Positions 52,433 to 61,539 of a stretch of DNA of 64,000 bases are shown in pieces. Made by a program: the position numbers and the translations under genes. Under the pieces are notes generated by a model. That model was given only the letters and a program-made list of their open reading frames with translations. It ran no database searches and was not told the origin of the DNA. Every line of letters begins with the position of its first letter. Within the stretch, counting starts at the first letter, position 1. Source of the DNA: Mesorhizobium sp. Root157 (GTDB taxonomy: Bacteria; Pseudomonadota; Alphaproteobacteria; Rhizobiales; Rhizobiaceae); contig NZ_LMGJ01000012.1 in NCBI RefSeq assembly GCF_001427385.1, forward strand, positions 433 to 64,432, written 5' to 3'.

Positions 52433-53542
52433 ATGGTCGGCGTGGGCCTTGTTGGAACTGGCTTCATGGGCAAATGCCACGCGATCGCGTGGAACGCGGT
52501 CGGCACCGTCTTTCCCGAGGCCGGCAAGGTCAGGCTGGTGCATCTGGGGGAGGCCAATGAGGAGTTCGCCCGCCGCCGCGCGGCGGAGTTCGGTTTCGCC
52601 AAGGCATCGGGTGACTGGCGCGCGGTGATCGACGATCCAGAAGTCGATGTCGTTTCGCTGACGACACCCAATCAGTTCCACCCCGAGATGGCGATTGCCG
52701 CGCTCAAGGCCGGCAAGCATCTGTGGTGCGAAAAGCCGATGGCGCCGGCTTTTGCCGATGCCGAGGCGATGGCGGCGAGCGCACGCCGGTCGGGCAAGGT
52801 TGCCGTTCTTGGCTACAACTACATTCAGAGCCCCGCCATTCGCCATATCGGCAAACTGCTTGATGAGCAGGCCATCGGCGAAGTCAATCATGTCCGCATC
52901 GAGATGGATGAGGACTTCATGGCCGATCCCGAGGCGCTGTTCTTCTGGAAGCATGAGGCCTCATCGGGCTATGGCGCGCTGGATGATTTCGCGGTGCATC
53001 CGCTTTCGCTGATTTCCGTTCTGTTCGGCCGGGTCGCGCGCGTCATGTGCGACATGGCCAAGCCATACAAGGACCGTGTGACGGCCGACGGCGGCAGGCG
53101 GGCCGTGGAGACCTACGACATTGCCAGCGTGCTGATGCGGCTTGAGAGCGGCATCGCCGCCACCTTGGCCGTCAACCGCTCCGCCTGGGGGCGCAAGGGC
53201 CGTATCGCGTTGCAGATCTTCGGTTCGAAAGGATCGATCCTGTTCGATCAGGAACGCGCCAACGAGCTTCAACTCTACGTAACCTCGGACCGTCCGACCG
53301 AACAGGGCTATCGCACCATCCTGATCGGCCCGCAGCACGATCCCTACGGTGCGTTTGTCCCGGCGCCGGGCCACGGCCTCGGCTTCAACGATCTCAAGAT
53401 CATCGAATGCCGCGAACTGCTGGCCCGCCTTGCAGGGCGGCCTTCGCGCATGGTCGATTTCACCGAGGGGCTTGAAATCGAGCGCACCGTGCATGCGATG
53501 GCGCGCTCATTCGAGCAACAAAAGTGGATCGAGGTCCGGTGA
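52433..53542 (+). CDS. Gfo/Idh/MocA-family oxidoreductase
   Basis: 369-aa NAD(P)-dependent sugar/inositol dehydrogenase. Rossmann motif VGLVGTGFMGKCHAIAW, then LWCEKPMAPAFADAEAM with the EKP lysine, and YGALDDFAVHPLSL for the catalytic His region. Start ATG 52433 with GGAGAG 6 bases upstream; the frame from 52361 has no support. It is divergent from the RpiR gene and convergent with the SDR. Substrate likely an inositol isomer or related sugar. Confidence 0.88.
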   Translation: MVGVGLVGTGFMGKCHAIAWNAVGTVFPEAGKVRLVHLGEANEEFARRRAAEFGFAKASGDWRAVIDDPEVDVVSLTTPNQFHPEMAIAALKAGKHLWCEKPMAPAFADAEAMAASARRSGKVAVLGYNYIQSPAIRHIGKLLDEQAIGEVNHVRIEMDEDFMADPEALFFWKHEASSGYGALDDFAVHPLSLISVLFGRVARVMCDMAKPYKDRVTADGGRRAVETYDIASVLMRLESGIAATLAVNRSAWGRKGRIALQIFGSKGSILFDQERANELQLYVTSDRPTEQGYRTILIGPQHDPYGAFVPAPGHGLGFNDLKIIECRELLARLAGRPSRMVDFTEGLEIERTVHAMARSFEQQKWIEVR

Positions 53543-53548
53543 CCTCGA

Positions 53549-54343
53549 TTATTCTCCGATCACGCCGGCGACGTTCTGGTCGTAGTCGACCAATGACCCG
53601 GTCATGACGCCCGATTGCGGGCTCAGCATATAGGTGATCAGCCTGGCCAGTTGCTTCGGCTTCACCAATTGCCCCATCGGCTGTGCGGCTTCCGCTTTCT
53701 CCAGCCAATTGGCAGGCGCGTTGTGGAACTTCGCCTGCACCAATGCCTCGCCCTCCGTATCCATCCAGCCGGGCAGCACCGCATTGCAGCGGATGCGGCT
53801 CGTGCGGTAGCCGCTGGCGACGTTCTTGGTCAGCGTCATCAAGGCGCCCTTGCTGGTGGAATAGGGCGTGAGAAACGATTGACCGGCATGGGCCGACATC
53901 GACAGGACGTTGACGATCGATCCCGGCGCCTTGCTTTCCAGAAGATGCTTGACCACCCCTTGCATGAGGAAGAACGGGCCGCGCACATTGGTGGCGAAGA
54001 TCTGGTCGAACAGGTCTTCCGTGGTATCGATCAGCGATCCGCGCGCCGATGTCGCCGCGGCATTGACGAGGCTATTGATGCTGCCGAAATGTTCGAGCGC
54101 GGTCGCGACCACGCGCTGGCAGTCGGCGACTTTGGCCACATCGGCACTGATGAACAGCGCGTCGACACCACGGCTCTGCAAGGCCGCCGCTGCCTTGTCG
54201 CCCTTTTCCTGCGAGCGCCCGACCAGCGCCAACGCCTTGCAGCCCTCATCCGCGAGAGCCTCTGCAACGGCAAAGCCGATGCCTTGCGCGCCGCCGGTGA
54301 CGATAGCGCGCGTTTGCGAGTTACGATTGTCCATTCCGCTCAA
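53549..54343 (-). CDS. Short-chain dehydrogenase/reductase
   Basis: SDR enzyme of about 264 aa. Cofactor motif VTGGAQGIGFAVAEAL, NAAATS, active-site Ser and YSTSK (Tyr/Lys), and CNAVLPGWMDTEG. TTG 54343 has AGGAG 8 bases upstream; ATG 54334 is an alternative. It follows iolG by 22 bases on the same strand and probably acts on an inositol- or sugar-derived ketone; exact substrate unknown. Confidence 0.88.
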   Translation of the reverse strand: MSGMDNRNSQTRAIVTGGAQGIGFAVAEALADEGCKALALVGRSQEKGDKAAAALQSRGVDALFISADVAKVADCQRVVATALEHFGSINSLVNAAATSARGSLIDTTEDLFDQIFATNVRGPFFLMQGVVKHLLESKAPGSIVNVLSMSAHAGQSFLTPYSTSKGALMTLTKNVASGYRTSRIRCNAVLPGWMDTEGEALVQAKFHNAPANWLEKAEAAQPMGQLVKPKQLARLITYMLSPQSGVMTGSLVDYDQNVAGVIGE

Positions 54344-54365
54344 CGAGAATGCTCCTGTCCTGAAT

Positions 54366-55367
54366 TCAGCGTGATGCGTCGAGGCGGACGGTCTTGCCTT
54401 GCTTGACCGACTTCAGGGCGGCTTCTGCCAGTTTGAGCGCCGCCAGTCCGTCCAGCCCGCTCGGGCTGACTTTCTTGCCTGCCGTCGCCGAGGCGATGAA
54501 GGCCGCGATCTCGTTCGCATAGGCGTCGATGTAGCGGGTCATGAAGAAGTCATGCAGCGGTGGGCGGGTGTAGCCCTTTTCGTTGGCCAGTTCGATCGAC
54601 ACCGGGCGTTGGTTCTCCGCCGCGATCATGCCCTTCGAGCCGTGCACTTCGATGCGCTGGTCGTAGCCATAGGTGGCGCGCCGCGAGTTCGAAATCACGC
54701 ACTGCTTGCCGGACGCCGTTTCCAATATGACGCTGACGCTGTCGAAATCGCCGGCAGTGCCGATCTTCTTGTCGACCAGGACGGACGCATGCGCGCTCAC
54801 CGCGACCGGCTCTTCGCCGAGAAGGAAGCGCGCCATGTCGAAGTCGTGAATGGTCATGTCGCGGAAGATGCCGCCGGAGCGGGCAATATAGTCGAGCGGC
54901 GGCGGGCCGGGATCGCGCGATGTGATCGTGACCATCTCGACCGTGCCGATGGCGCCGTCGTCGATCGCCTTGCGCACCGCCGCGAAATGCGGATCGAAGC
55001 GGCGGTTGAAGCCAACCATCAGCGTCGCCTTGGCCTTGGCCACGACGGCGAGGCACTTTTCCACGCGCTTCACGTCGAGGTCGATCGGCTTTTCGCAGAA
55101 GATCGCCTTTCCGGCCTTGGCAAAGCGTTCGATCAGGTCGGCATGTGTATCGGTCGGCGTGCAGATGATGACTGCATCGATGTCTGCGGCTTTCTCGATC
55201 GCTTCGATGGTCCGGATCTCGGCGCCATAGGCGGCCGAGATTTCCTTGGCCGCTTTCTCGAACGCGTCGGCGACGGCGGCCAGCCGCGCGGTCGGATTGG
55301 CGGCCACGGCGCGCGCGTGCACCTTGCCGATGCGGCCTGCACCGAGCAGGCCAAAGCGAATTGTCAT
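54366..55367 (-). CDS. iolG: Inositol 2-dehydrogenase
   Basis: 333-aa first enzyme of inositol breakdown (myo-inositol to scyllo-inosose, NAD-linked). Motifs are FGLLGAGRIGKVHARAVA, FCEKPIDLDVKRVE, GFNRRFDPHF and GGIFRDMTIHDFDMARFL with the catalytic Asp-x3-His. Closely resembles IdhA/IolG of rhizobia. Upstream lie two long palindromic repeats, then the ABC transporter genes, all on the same strand. Confidence 0.93.
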   Translation of the reverse strand: MTIRFGLLGAGRIGKVHARAVAANPTARLAAVADAFEKAAKEISAAYGAEIRTIEAIEKAADIDAVIICTPTDTHADLIERFAKAGKAIFCEKPIDLDVKRVEKCLAVVAKAKATLMVGFNRRFDPHFAAVRKAIDDGAIGTVEMVTITSRDPGPPPLDYIARSGGIFRDMTIHDFDMARFLLGEEPVAVSAHASVLVDKKIGTAGDFDSVSVILETASGKQCVISNSRRATYGYDQRIEVHGSKGMIAAENQRPVSIELANEKGYTRPPLHDFFMTRYIDAYANEIAAFIASATAGKKVSPSGLDGLAALKLAEAALKSVKQGKTVRLDASR

Positions 55368-55415
55368 GACAACCTCATTTCCAATGTTCGGGGGGTTCTA
55401 TCGCGTGTTTCCGGC

Positions 55416-55495
55416 TCTAGTGGAGCGAATTTGACATTTGAATCCCAGTTTGCGTCAAGCGCCGTTTCAAATGTCAAATTCAAAGCTCCCCTAGA
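55416..55495. repeat. Long palindromic repeat A
   Basis: Core arms GAATTTGACATTTGAA and TTCAAATGTCAAATTC are perfect (16 bp). Outer arms TCTAGTGGAGC and GCTCCCCTAGA pair with one mismatch and a 2-base bulge. Spacer 23 bases. It resembles the neighbouring repeat B (both CTAGTGG...ACATTTG), so they are related MITE-like units. Confidence 0.85.
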
Positions 55496-55507
55496 ATCAC
55501 AGACTTG

Positions 55508-55584
55508 CTAGTGGTTTCCTGATCCAGACATTTGCCAGAGCGCCTTGCATCGGACGGATGCAAATGTCTGGATCAAACCACTAG
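55508..55584. repeat. Long palindromic repeat B
   Basis: Arms CTAGTGGTTT-(CCT)-GATCCAGACATTTGC and GCAAATGTCTGGATCAAACCACTAG match except for a 3-base insertion. Spacer about 24 bases. Its right arm contains the stop codon of the ABC ATPase gene, so it forms that gene's 3' end. Confidence 0.85.
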
Positions 55585-56363
55585 GCAAAGTTCGGCGCGT
55601 CCACCGCCGCCTTCACGCCCGTGATTAAAGATACGATCTCGTTGCCGTCGGTCTTGCTGCGGTCGACGGCGCCGACGATGCGGCCGCGCCGGAACACCCA
55701 GATGCGGTCGACGAGATCGAACACCTGCCTCAGGTTGTGGCTGATCAGGATAAGCGGAATGCCGCGGCTTTTCAGCGTGCGAATGATGTTTTCCACTTGC
55801 GCGGTCTCTTGAACGCCCAGTGCCGCGGTCGGCTCGTCCATGATGATGAGCTTGGAGGCAAAACTCGCCGCGCGGCTGATCGCAACGCATTGCCGCTGGC
55901 CGCCCGACATATTGCGGATCTTGTTCCTGAGGTCGGGGATTTTGACGCCGGTGGTGCGCAGGGCGTCCTGCGCATGGGCAAGCATCTTGCGTTCGTTGAG
56001 AATGCTGAACGGCCCCAGGTTGAAGTAGCGCTCCTCGCGGCCGAGGAACAGGTTGGACGGCACGTCGAGGTCGTCGGCCAGCGCCAGGTTCTGGAACACG
56101 GTCTCGATGCCGTGGTCCCGCGCTTCGATCGGGCTTTTGAATTCGACCTTGTTGCCGTCGAAGTAAATCTCGCCGGCGCTTGGCTGCTCGACGCCGGTGA
56201 TCTGGCGCACGAAGGTCGACTTTCCCGCGCCGTTGTCGCCGACAATGGCGACATGTTCGCCGTCCCTCAGTTCGAAGTCGGCGTCCTCAAGCGCATGCAC
56301 GCCGCCGTAGCGCTTGGCCAGTCCGACCGTCTTGAGGACTATGTCCGTTTGCCCGTCGCTCAT
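55581..56363 (-). CDS. Sugar/inositol ABC transporter ATP-binding protein
   Basis: 260-aa single-domain ABC ATPase of the FrcA type. Walker A AIVGDNGAGKST, Q-loop TVFQNLALADDLDV, signature NMSGGQRQCVAISRA, Walker B LIIMDEPTAALG and switch LISHNL. Most sugar importers of the RbsA class have a tandem ATPase, but this is the single-domain form seen for fructose and inositol in rhizobia. Stop lies within palindrome B. Likely partner of the permease and binding protein upstream. Confidence 0.92.
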   Translation of the reverse strand: MSDGQTDIVLKTVGLAKRYGGVHALEDADFELRDGEHVAIVGDNGAGKSTFVRQITGVEQPSAGEIYFDGNKVEFKSPIEARDHGIETVFQNLALADDLDVPSNLFLGREERYFNLGPFSILNERKMLAHAQDALRTTGVKIPDLRNKIRNMSGGQRQCVAISRAASFASKLIIMDEPTAALGVQETAQVENIIRTLKSRGIPLILISHNLRQVFDLVDRIWVFRRGRIVGAVDRSKTDGNEIVSLITGVKAAVDAPNFA

Positions 56364-56408
56364 CTCAATTCCTCCTGCGAGGTGTCATATCGACTGTGGA
56401 AGCCATCG

Positions 56409-57431
56409 TCAGTTCCTGCCGCGATAGCGCTGGCGGTAGACGTCGAGCACGACGGCGCCGACAATGATCAGGCCCTTGAGCATCTCTTGATAGTAGGCGT
56501 CGATCCGAAGGAAAGTGAACCCCGATATGATGACGCCGAAAATCAGCATGCCGAGCGTCGTGCCGGCGATGGAGCCGCGGCCGCCGGCGAGCGAGGTGCC
56601 GCCGATGACGGCCATGGCGATGGCGTCCAGTTCATACATGACGCCCATTCCCGACTGTGCGGTGAGGCCACGCGCCGAAAGCACGACGCCCGCCAGGCCG
56701 GCAAGCAGGCCTGCCACCACGTAAACGAGAATGAGATGCCGCTCGACATTGATGCCGGACACGCGCGAGGCCTGTTCGTTGGAGCCGATCGCGTATGTAT
56801 GGCGGCCATAGATCGTGTAGCGCAGGATCAACTGGAACAGGATCGCCACGGCGATGAAGATCAGCACCGGCGTCATGCCGGCGCCGATTGCGGCATAGCC
56901 GTCGGTCGGGAACGAAACCGGCTGGCCTTTGGTGTACCATTTGGCAATGCCGCGCGCGGTGACCATCATGCCCAAGGTGGCGATGAAGGAAGGGATCTTG
57001 GTGTGGGCGATCAACAGACCGTTGACCAGGCCCGCAAGCAGGCCGCAGCCAAGGCCGACTGCGATAGGGACGATCACAGGCAGGTCGGTCAAGGCGGGGA
57101 AGACGGCGCGCGGATAGGTGCTTACCTGCGCGAAACTCATGGCGATCATGGCCGTTGCGCCCACGACCGACCCTGACGACAGGTCGATGCCTCCGGTGAT
57201 GATGACCTGCGTGACGCCGATGGCGATGATGCCCACGACCGAGACTTGCAGGATCATGATCCTCAGCCGCTCGACATTGGCAAGGAAGCTCTGTCCCTGG
57301 ACCAGCCAGCCAAGCACCTCGAATATGAGGGCGATGACGATGAGCCCGATCAGGACATTGATCTCGGCCGGGCGATTGCGCCGGATGGGTGGAGCGTCGG
57401 AAGCTTTGGTTGGGTTTGCCGCCTCGGTCAT
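56409..57431 (-). CDS. Sugar/inositol ABC transporter permease
   Basis: 340-aa inner-membrane permease of the RbsC/FrcC type, with about eight to ten hydrophobic segments ([40 protein letters not shown]). The family signature [12 protein letters not shown] and [15 protein letters not shown] are present. 45 bases separate it from the ATPase gene; the binding-protein gene is 161 bases upstream past a hairpin. Confidence 0.93.
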   Translation of the reverse strand: MTEAANPTKASDAPPIRRNRPAEINVLIGLIVIALIFEVLGWLVQGQSFLANVERLRIMILQVSVVGIIAIGVTQVIITGGIDLSSGSVVGATAMIAMSFAQVSTYPRAVFPALTDLPVIVPIAVGLGCGLLAGLVNGLLIAHTKIPSFIATLGMMVTARGIAKWYTKGQPVSFPTDGYAAIGAGMTPVLIFIAVAILFQLILRYTIYGRHTYAIGSNEQASRVSGINVERHLILVYVVAGLLAGLAGVVLSARGLTAQSGMGVMYELDAIAMAVIGGTSLAGGRGSIAGTTLGMLIFGVIISGFTFLRIDAYYQEMLKGLIIVGAVVLDVYRQRYRGRN

Positions 57432-57544
57432 GATCCGCCCTCGTTTCCACTCATGTCACGGTTGATCGAAGTGTGCGTCGGACGGAGCTTCTGCTCAATC
57501 GGCCCGCTTGGCTGACGCGAGATCGCGGCAACGGCAGTTGCGTT

Positions 57545-57579
57545 CCATGCCCGGGCAACAGTTTGCTGTCCGGGCATGG
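57545..57579 (-). terminator. Intercistronic hairpin between binding protein and permease
   Basis: CCATGCCCGG pairs with CCGGGCATGG and an inner CAG/CTG extends it. No T-run. Hairpins at this place in sugar ABC operons often stabilise the binding-protein mRNA and reduce expression of the membrane genes. Confidence 0.6.
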
Positions 57580-57592
57580 CCGCCGCTGTGGC

Positions 57593-58534
57593 TCAGTTCT
57601 TCGACAGGTACTCGTCCACGTTGGCCGGAGTCACCAGTTTGAACGGAATGTAGACCTTGCTGTCCACCTTTTCGCCCTTGGCAATCTTGAGAGCGGTATC
57701 CACCGCTCCCTGGCCCTGGCCGGCAGCGTCCTGGAACACGGTGACCTTCAGGTCTCCGGCCTTCATCGCCGCAAGCGCATCCTGGGTCGCATCGACGCCA
57801 CCGATGATCTCCTTGGAGGTGTCCTTGCCGGCGGCCTTGAGCGCCTGGATCGCGCCGATGGCCATTTCATCGTTGTTGGAAACGATCGCGTCGAACTGGA
57901 CGCCAGCCGAGAGCCAGTTGGTCATCAGGTCGGATGCCTGCGTGCGCTGCCAGTTGGCGGTCTGTTCTTCCACGATCTTCATGAAGGAGCATTCCGGCGT
58001 GGCGATCACGTCATGCACGTCTTGCGTGCGCTGGCGCGCCGCCTGGTTGGACAGTTCGCCCATCATGACGACGATATTGGCTTCGGTCTTGCCGGCTTCC
58101 TTGAGAAGGCGGCAGACCTCCTGCGTTTCCAGAGTCCCGGATTCCTTCTCGTCCGAGCCTACGAAGGACTGGTTGGCCGGCAGTTCAGCGGCGTTGACCG
58201 GTTCCCGGTTTACATAGACCAGCGGAATGCCTGCATCCGCAGCGATTTTGGACAGGGCAACGGTCGCGTCCGTATCGACCGGGTTGACGACGATTGCGTC
58301 GACACCGCTGGCGATGAAGTTTTGCACCTGGCTTTGCTGCTTGGCGACATCGTTCTGCGCGTCTTCGACCTGCAGCGTCACGCCGTCGAGCGTCTTGGCG
58401 TAGTCGACCATGCCGTTGCGAAGCACGGTCAGGAAGTTGTCGTCGAACAGGGCCATCGACACGCCGATATTCTGCGCAAACGCGGAACCCGTCATCAGCG
58501 CCGACAGAGCGGCGCCCAAAAGTAGCTTCCTCAT
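57593..58534 (-). CDS. Sugar/inositol-binding periplasmic protein
   Basis: 313-aa exported binding protein of the RbsB family. Signal KLLLGAALSALMTGSAFAQ. Ligand-fold features are FIASGVDAIVVNPVDTDAT, PLVYVNREPVN, AIVSNNDEMAIGAIQALKAA and GGVDATQDALAAMKAGDLK. The iol genes nearby make myo-inositol (IbpA-like) the likely substrate. ATG 58534 with GGAGGAG 7-8 bases upstream; the frame to 58678 is not needed. Confidence 0.9.
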   Translation of the reverse strand: MRKLLLGAALSALMTGSAFAQNIGVSMALFDDNFLTVLRNGMVDYAKTLDGVTLQVEDAQNDVAKQQSQVQNFIASGVDAIVVNPVDTDATVALSKIAADAGIPLVYVNREPVNAAELPANQSFVGSDEKESGTLETQEVCRLLKEAGKTEANIVVMMGELSNQAARQRTQDVHDVIATPECSFMKIVEEQTANWQRTQASDLMTNWLSAGVQFDAIVSNNDEMAIGAIQALKAAGKDTSKEIIGGVDATQDALAAMKAGDLKVTVFQDAAGQGQGAVDTALKIAKGEKVDSKVYIPFKLVTPANVDEYLSKN

Positions 58535-58948
58535 CTCACATCTCCTCCACAGTTGGTGTCCGGTGGCACCCATTGTTCCGGAATCCCCGGCTGGCCGGGG
58601 AATTGCTCCTGTTTCCTTGTCGTGCCCGCTTCCTGCGACCGGGGTCTCAAATCGCCCAAAGCGGAACATAAAAGCCAAAATGTATTAGCAGTGAAACATT
58701 TATTCCATTTTGGTGGCGCGCGTCAAGCTGAATTCCAGCGGGATGCCGCCGGATTCTGCATGGCCTGCCGTCCTGGGTTGCAATCGTTGTTGCAAGTGAG
58801 GGGCTTGTGGCTGCGCGGTGCCTGAGCGCGTGCTGACCAGGTCCGGCAAGCCGCAGGGCCGGTGGGGCGCCATAGGTCGACCTGGCGCCGCCATCCGCCC
58901 CGGGAATGCACCATGGCGCACCAGTGGAGTGGGATAACCGCTGCGGGT
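58535..58948. other. Intergenic region with the ABC operon promoter
   Basis: 414 bases with no supported gene. Holds the putative IolR-like site at 58693-58706 and AT-richer sequence (CAAAATGTATTAGC) that could be promoter for the binding-protein gene. The rest (58730-58948) is GC-rich and is the 3' flank of the ornithine cyclodeaminase gene. Confidence 0.45.
58693..58706. promoter_or_regulatory. Putative IolR operator before the transporter operon
   Basis: GAAACATTTATTCC fits GGAA-N6-TTCC with one mismatch. The wider TGAAACATTTATTCCA closely matches TGAAATATTAGTTCCA upstream of iolC, so one regulator may control both. It lies about 160 bases upstream of the start. Confidence 0.5.
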
Positions 58949-60004
58949 TCACGCGGTTTGTTTGGTCGCCTGACGCAAGAGCATGCCGAACAGGTCGCGC
59001 GGCTCGTCGGGGTCGGCGAGCAGGTCCAACTCATCGTAGCGCGGGATCGTGCGAAGCTGGTCGCGCACATAGCGCAATGCCGAGAAATCCTCGATTGCGA
59101 AGCCGACCGAATCGAACAGCGTGATCTGCCTTTGGTCATCGCGTCCGGGTGCCTTGCCGGTCATCACCTGCCACAACTCGGTCACCGGATGATCCGCCGC
59201 GAGTTGCTGGATTTCGCCTTCGACGCGCGTCTGCGGCGGATACTCGACGACGATGTGCGAGCGCAGCAGGATATCGCGGTGCAGTTCGGTCTTGCCTGGG
59301 CAATCGCCGCCAACGGCGTTGATGTGCACTCCGGTGCCAACCATGTTGTCGGTCAGGATCATCGCATACTGCTTGTCGGCCGTCACCGTGGTGATGATGT
59401 GGGCGCCTTCGACCGCCTCCTGAGCGGTCTTGCAAATGGTGATGTCGAAGCCCTGTCCCTTGAGATTGGCCGCGCATTTGCGGCTTGCCGAACCGTCGAT
59501 GTCGTAAAGACGCAGCCTGTCGATGCCGAGCAGCGCCTTGAACGCCGTCGCCTGGAACTCCGACTGGGCGCCATTGCCGACGATGGCCATCGTGTCGGCC
59601 CCTTTTGGCGCGAGGTACTTGGCCGCCACCGCCGACGTGGCGGCGGTGCGGAGCGCCGTCAGGATCGTCATTTCGGTGAGCAGCATCGGATAGCCCGAAC
59701 CGACATCGGCAAGCACGCCGAAGGCGGTCACTGTCTGGCGGCCTTCGCGCATGTTCTTGGGATGGCCGTTTACATATTTGAAGCCGTAGAGTTGGCCATC
59801 GCTGGTCGGCATCAGTTCGATGACGCCGTCATGGCTGTGCGAGGCGACGCGCGGCGTCTTGTCGAACAGGTCCCAGCGCCGGAAATCCTCCTCGATATAA
59901 GCGGCCAGATCTGTGAGGAAGCGGTCCACGCCGATCTCCAGGACCAGCTTCATCATGTTTTCCACGCTGACGAAGGGGACGATGTTGAGATTGGGGATTG
60001 TCAT
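58949..60004 (-). CDS. ocd: Ornithine cyclodeaminase
   Basis: 351-aa NAD-dependent enzyme converting ornithine to proline and ammonia. Features are YGFKYVNGHPKN, MTILTALRTAATSAVAAKYL, VGNGAQSEFQATAF (dinucleotide site) and NAVGGDCPGKTEL with the catalytic Asp. Start ATG 60004 with AGGAG 6 bases upstream; it overlaps the arginase stop (TGATG). Together they form arginine-to-proline catabolism. Confidence 0.93.
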   Translation of the reverse strand: MTIPNLNIVPFVSVENMMKLVLEIGVDRFLTDLAAYIEEDFRRWDLFDKTPRVASHSHDGVIELMPTSDGQLYGFKYVNGHPKNMREGRQTVTAFGVLADVGSGYPMLLTEMTILTALRTAATSAVAAKYLAPKGADTMAIVGNGAQSEFQATAFKALLGIDRLRLYDIDGSASRKCAANLKGQGFDITICKTAQEAVEGAHIITTVTADKQYAMILTDNMVGTGVHINAVGGDCPGKTELHRDILLRSHIVVEYPPQTRVEGEIQQLAADHPVTELWQVMTGKAPGRDDQRQITLFDSVGFAIEDFSALRYVRDQLRTIPRYDELDLLADPDEPRDLFGMLLRQATKQTA

Positions 60005-60924
60005 CAAAAGCTCCTGGTCGGGCGGTCCATGATGCGGCGGCCCATCAGGCTTGCCGTGAGATCGACGATCAGGCTGGCGGTGCGCCCGCGCTCATCGAGG
60101 AAGGGGTTCAGTTCGACGAGGTCAAGGCTGGTGACCAGCCCGCTGTCGTGCAGCATTTCCATGACCAGATGGGCTTCGCGGAAGGTTGCCCCGCCCGGAA
60201 CCGTGGTGCCGACGGCCGGCGCGATAAAGGGGTCCAGGAAATCCACGTCCAGGCTGACATGCAAAAGCCCGTTCTCTTGCCTGACCCGTTCAAGGAAAGC
60301 GCGCAACAGCGGAGCCATGCCGTGTTCGTCGATCATGCGCATGTCGTGAACGGTGACGCCAACGCGAAAAAGCGCCTCGCGCTCGGCCGGATCTACGCTG
60401 CGAAGGCCCAGCGTGCACACGCGTTTCGGGTCCACCGTAAAGGCGCGGTCGGGGAAATAGCCTTCGAAGCCGGGCAGGCCGGACGCATAGGCCAGCGGCA
60501 CACCGTGCAAATTGCCGCTGGCTGTCGTGTCCAGCGTATGGAAATCCGGGTGCGCATCGAGCCACAGCACGAAAAGCGGCCGGCCCGTTTCGGCGGCATG
60601 GCGCGCAACGCCCGATACCGTGCCCGCCGAAATGCTGTGGTCGCCGCCCAGAAAGATCGGCATGGCATCGACGCACGCCGCATAGGCCGCTTCGGCGATT
60701 GCCGCGGTCCATGCCGATATCTGCGGCAGTGCTTTCAAGGCCTTGTTGCTGTGCTGGGCCACGGCGACAGGTACGGGAACGACCGTTCCAAGGTCGGTCA
60801 GCGTGTGGCCAAGCTCGATCAGCGCATGACCGAGACCTGCAGTGCGCAACGCGCTCGGTCCCATTTCACACCCCATGCGGCCGGTTCCATCCTGAACCGG
60901 TGCTCCCAGAATCTTGCAGTGCAT
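60004..60924 (-). CDS. Arginase
   Basis: 306-aa manganese enzyme hydrolysing arginine to ornithine and urea. Metal-binding motifs GGDHSIS, WLDAHPDFHTLDTT and SLDVDFLDPFIAP are complete. ATG 60924 starts opposite the Lrp gene. It is first in the arginase-ocd operon. The symbol could be arcA or rocF depending on naming, so none is given. Confidence 0.93.
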   Translation of the reverse strand: MHCKILGAPVQDGTGRMGCEMGPSALRTAGLGHALIELGHTLTDLGTVVPVPVAVAQHSNKALKALPQISAWTAAIAEAAYAACVDAMPIFLGGDHSISAGTVSGVARHAAETGRPLFVLWLDAHPDFHTLDTTASGNLHGVPLAYASGLPGFEGYFPDRAFTVDPKRVCTLGLRSVDPAEREALFRVGVTVHDMRMIDEHGMAPLLRAFLERVRQENGLLHVSLDVDFLDPFIAPAVGTTVPGGATFREAHLVMEMLHDSGLVTSLDLVELNPFLDERGRTASLIVDLTASLMGRRIMDRPTRSF

Positions 60925-61050
60925 GTGCCGCCCCTGTCGAAGAAGGCGGCATTGGACTGGAAGGCACTGGCAAAATGAAGTGGGTGAATTGACAAATATG
61001 CCAAGGAATGTGTCCATTTCGGCAGAACTGTTTTCCAGAATGGAAATTCT

Positions 61051-61488
61051 ATGGACGATCTGGACAAAAGGCTGGTCACGCTTCTTCGACATCAGGGCCG
61101 CCGCAGCATCTCGGATCTGGCAGTCGACCTTGGCGTGTCGCGTGCAACGGTGCGCTCGCGCATGGCGCGGTTGGAAAAGTCGGGCGACATTGTCGGCTAC
61201 ACGGTGATCCTGCGCGCCGACGCGGTGGACCAGCCCGTTCGCGGTATCATGCTGATCGAGATCGAGGGCCATGCCGCCGACCGGGTGATCAGGGCTCTGG
61301 GCGGCTTCTCCGAAATTTCGCAGGTGCACACGACCAACGGCCGTTGGGATCTGGTCATCGAACTGGGCACCGGCACGCTCACCGATCTCGATACGGTGCT
61401 GCGCAAGATCAGGCTGATCCCAGGCATTACCGGCAGCGAAACCAGCCTGCTGCTTGCCACCCCGCGCAGCACCAGGGCGAAACTCTAG
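61051..61488 (+). CDS. Lrp/AsnC-family regulator of arginine catabolism
   Basis: 145-aa regulator. HTH DLAVDLGVSRATVRSRMARLE and RAM effector domain (GIMLIEIEGHAADRVIRAL; THTTNGRWDLVIELG-like segment). Divergent from arginase with a 126-base gap, as in rhizobial arginase loci, so it probably responds to arginine or ornithine. Confidence 0.9.
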   Translation: MDDLDKRLVTLLRHQGRRSISDLAVDLGVSRATVRSRMARLEKSGDIVGYTVILRADAVDQPVRGIMLIEIEGHAADRVIRALGGFSEISQVHTTNGRWDLVIELGTGTLTDLDTVLRKIRLIPGITGSETSLLLATPRSTRAKL

Positions 61489-61539
61489 CAAGCGAACAAC
61501 CGCCGCGGCCGTCGGGTGCCTGCATTCCCTTCGCGGGGA

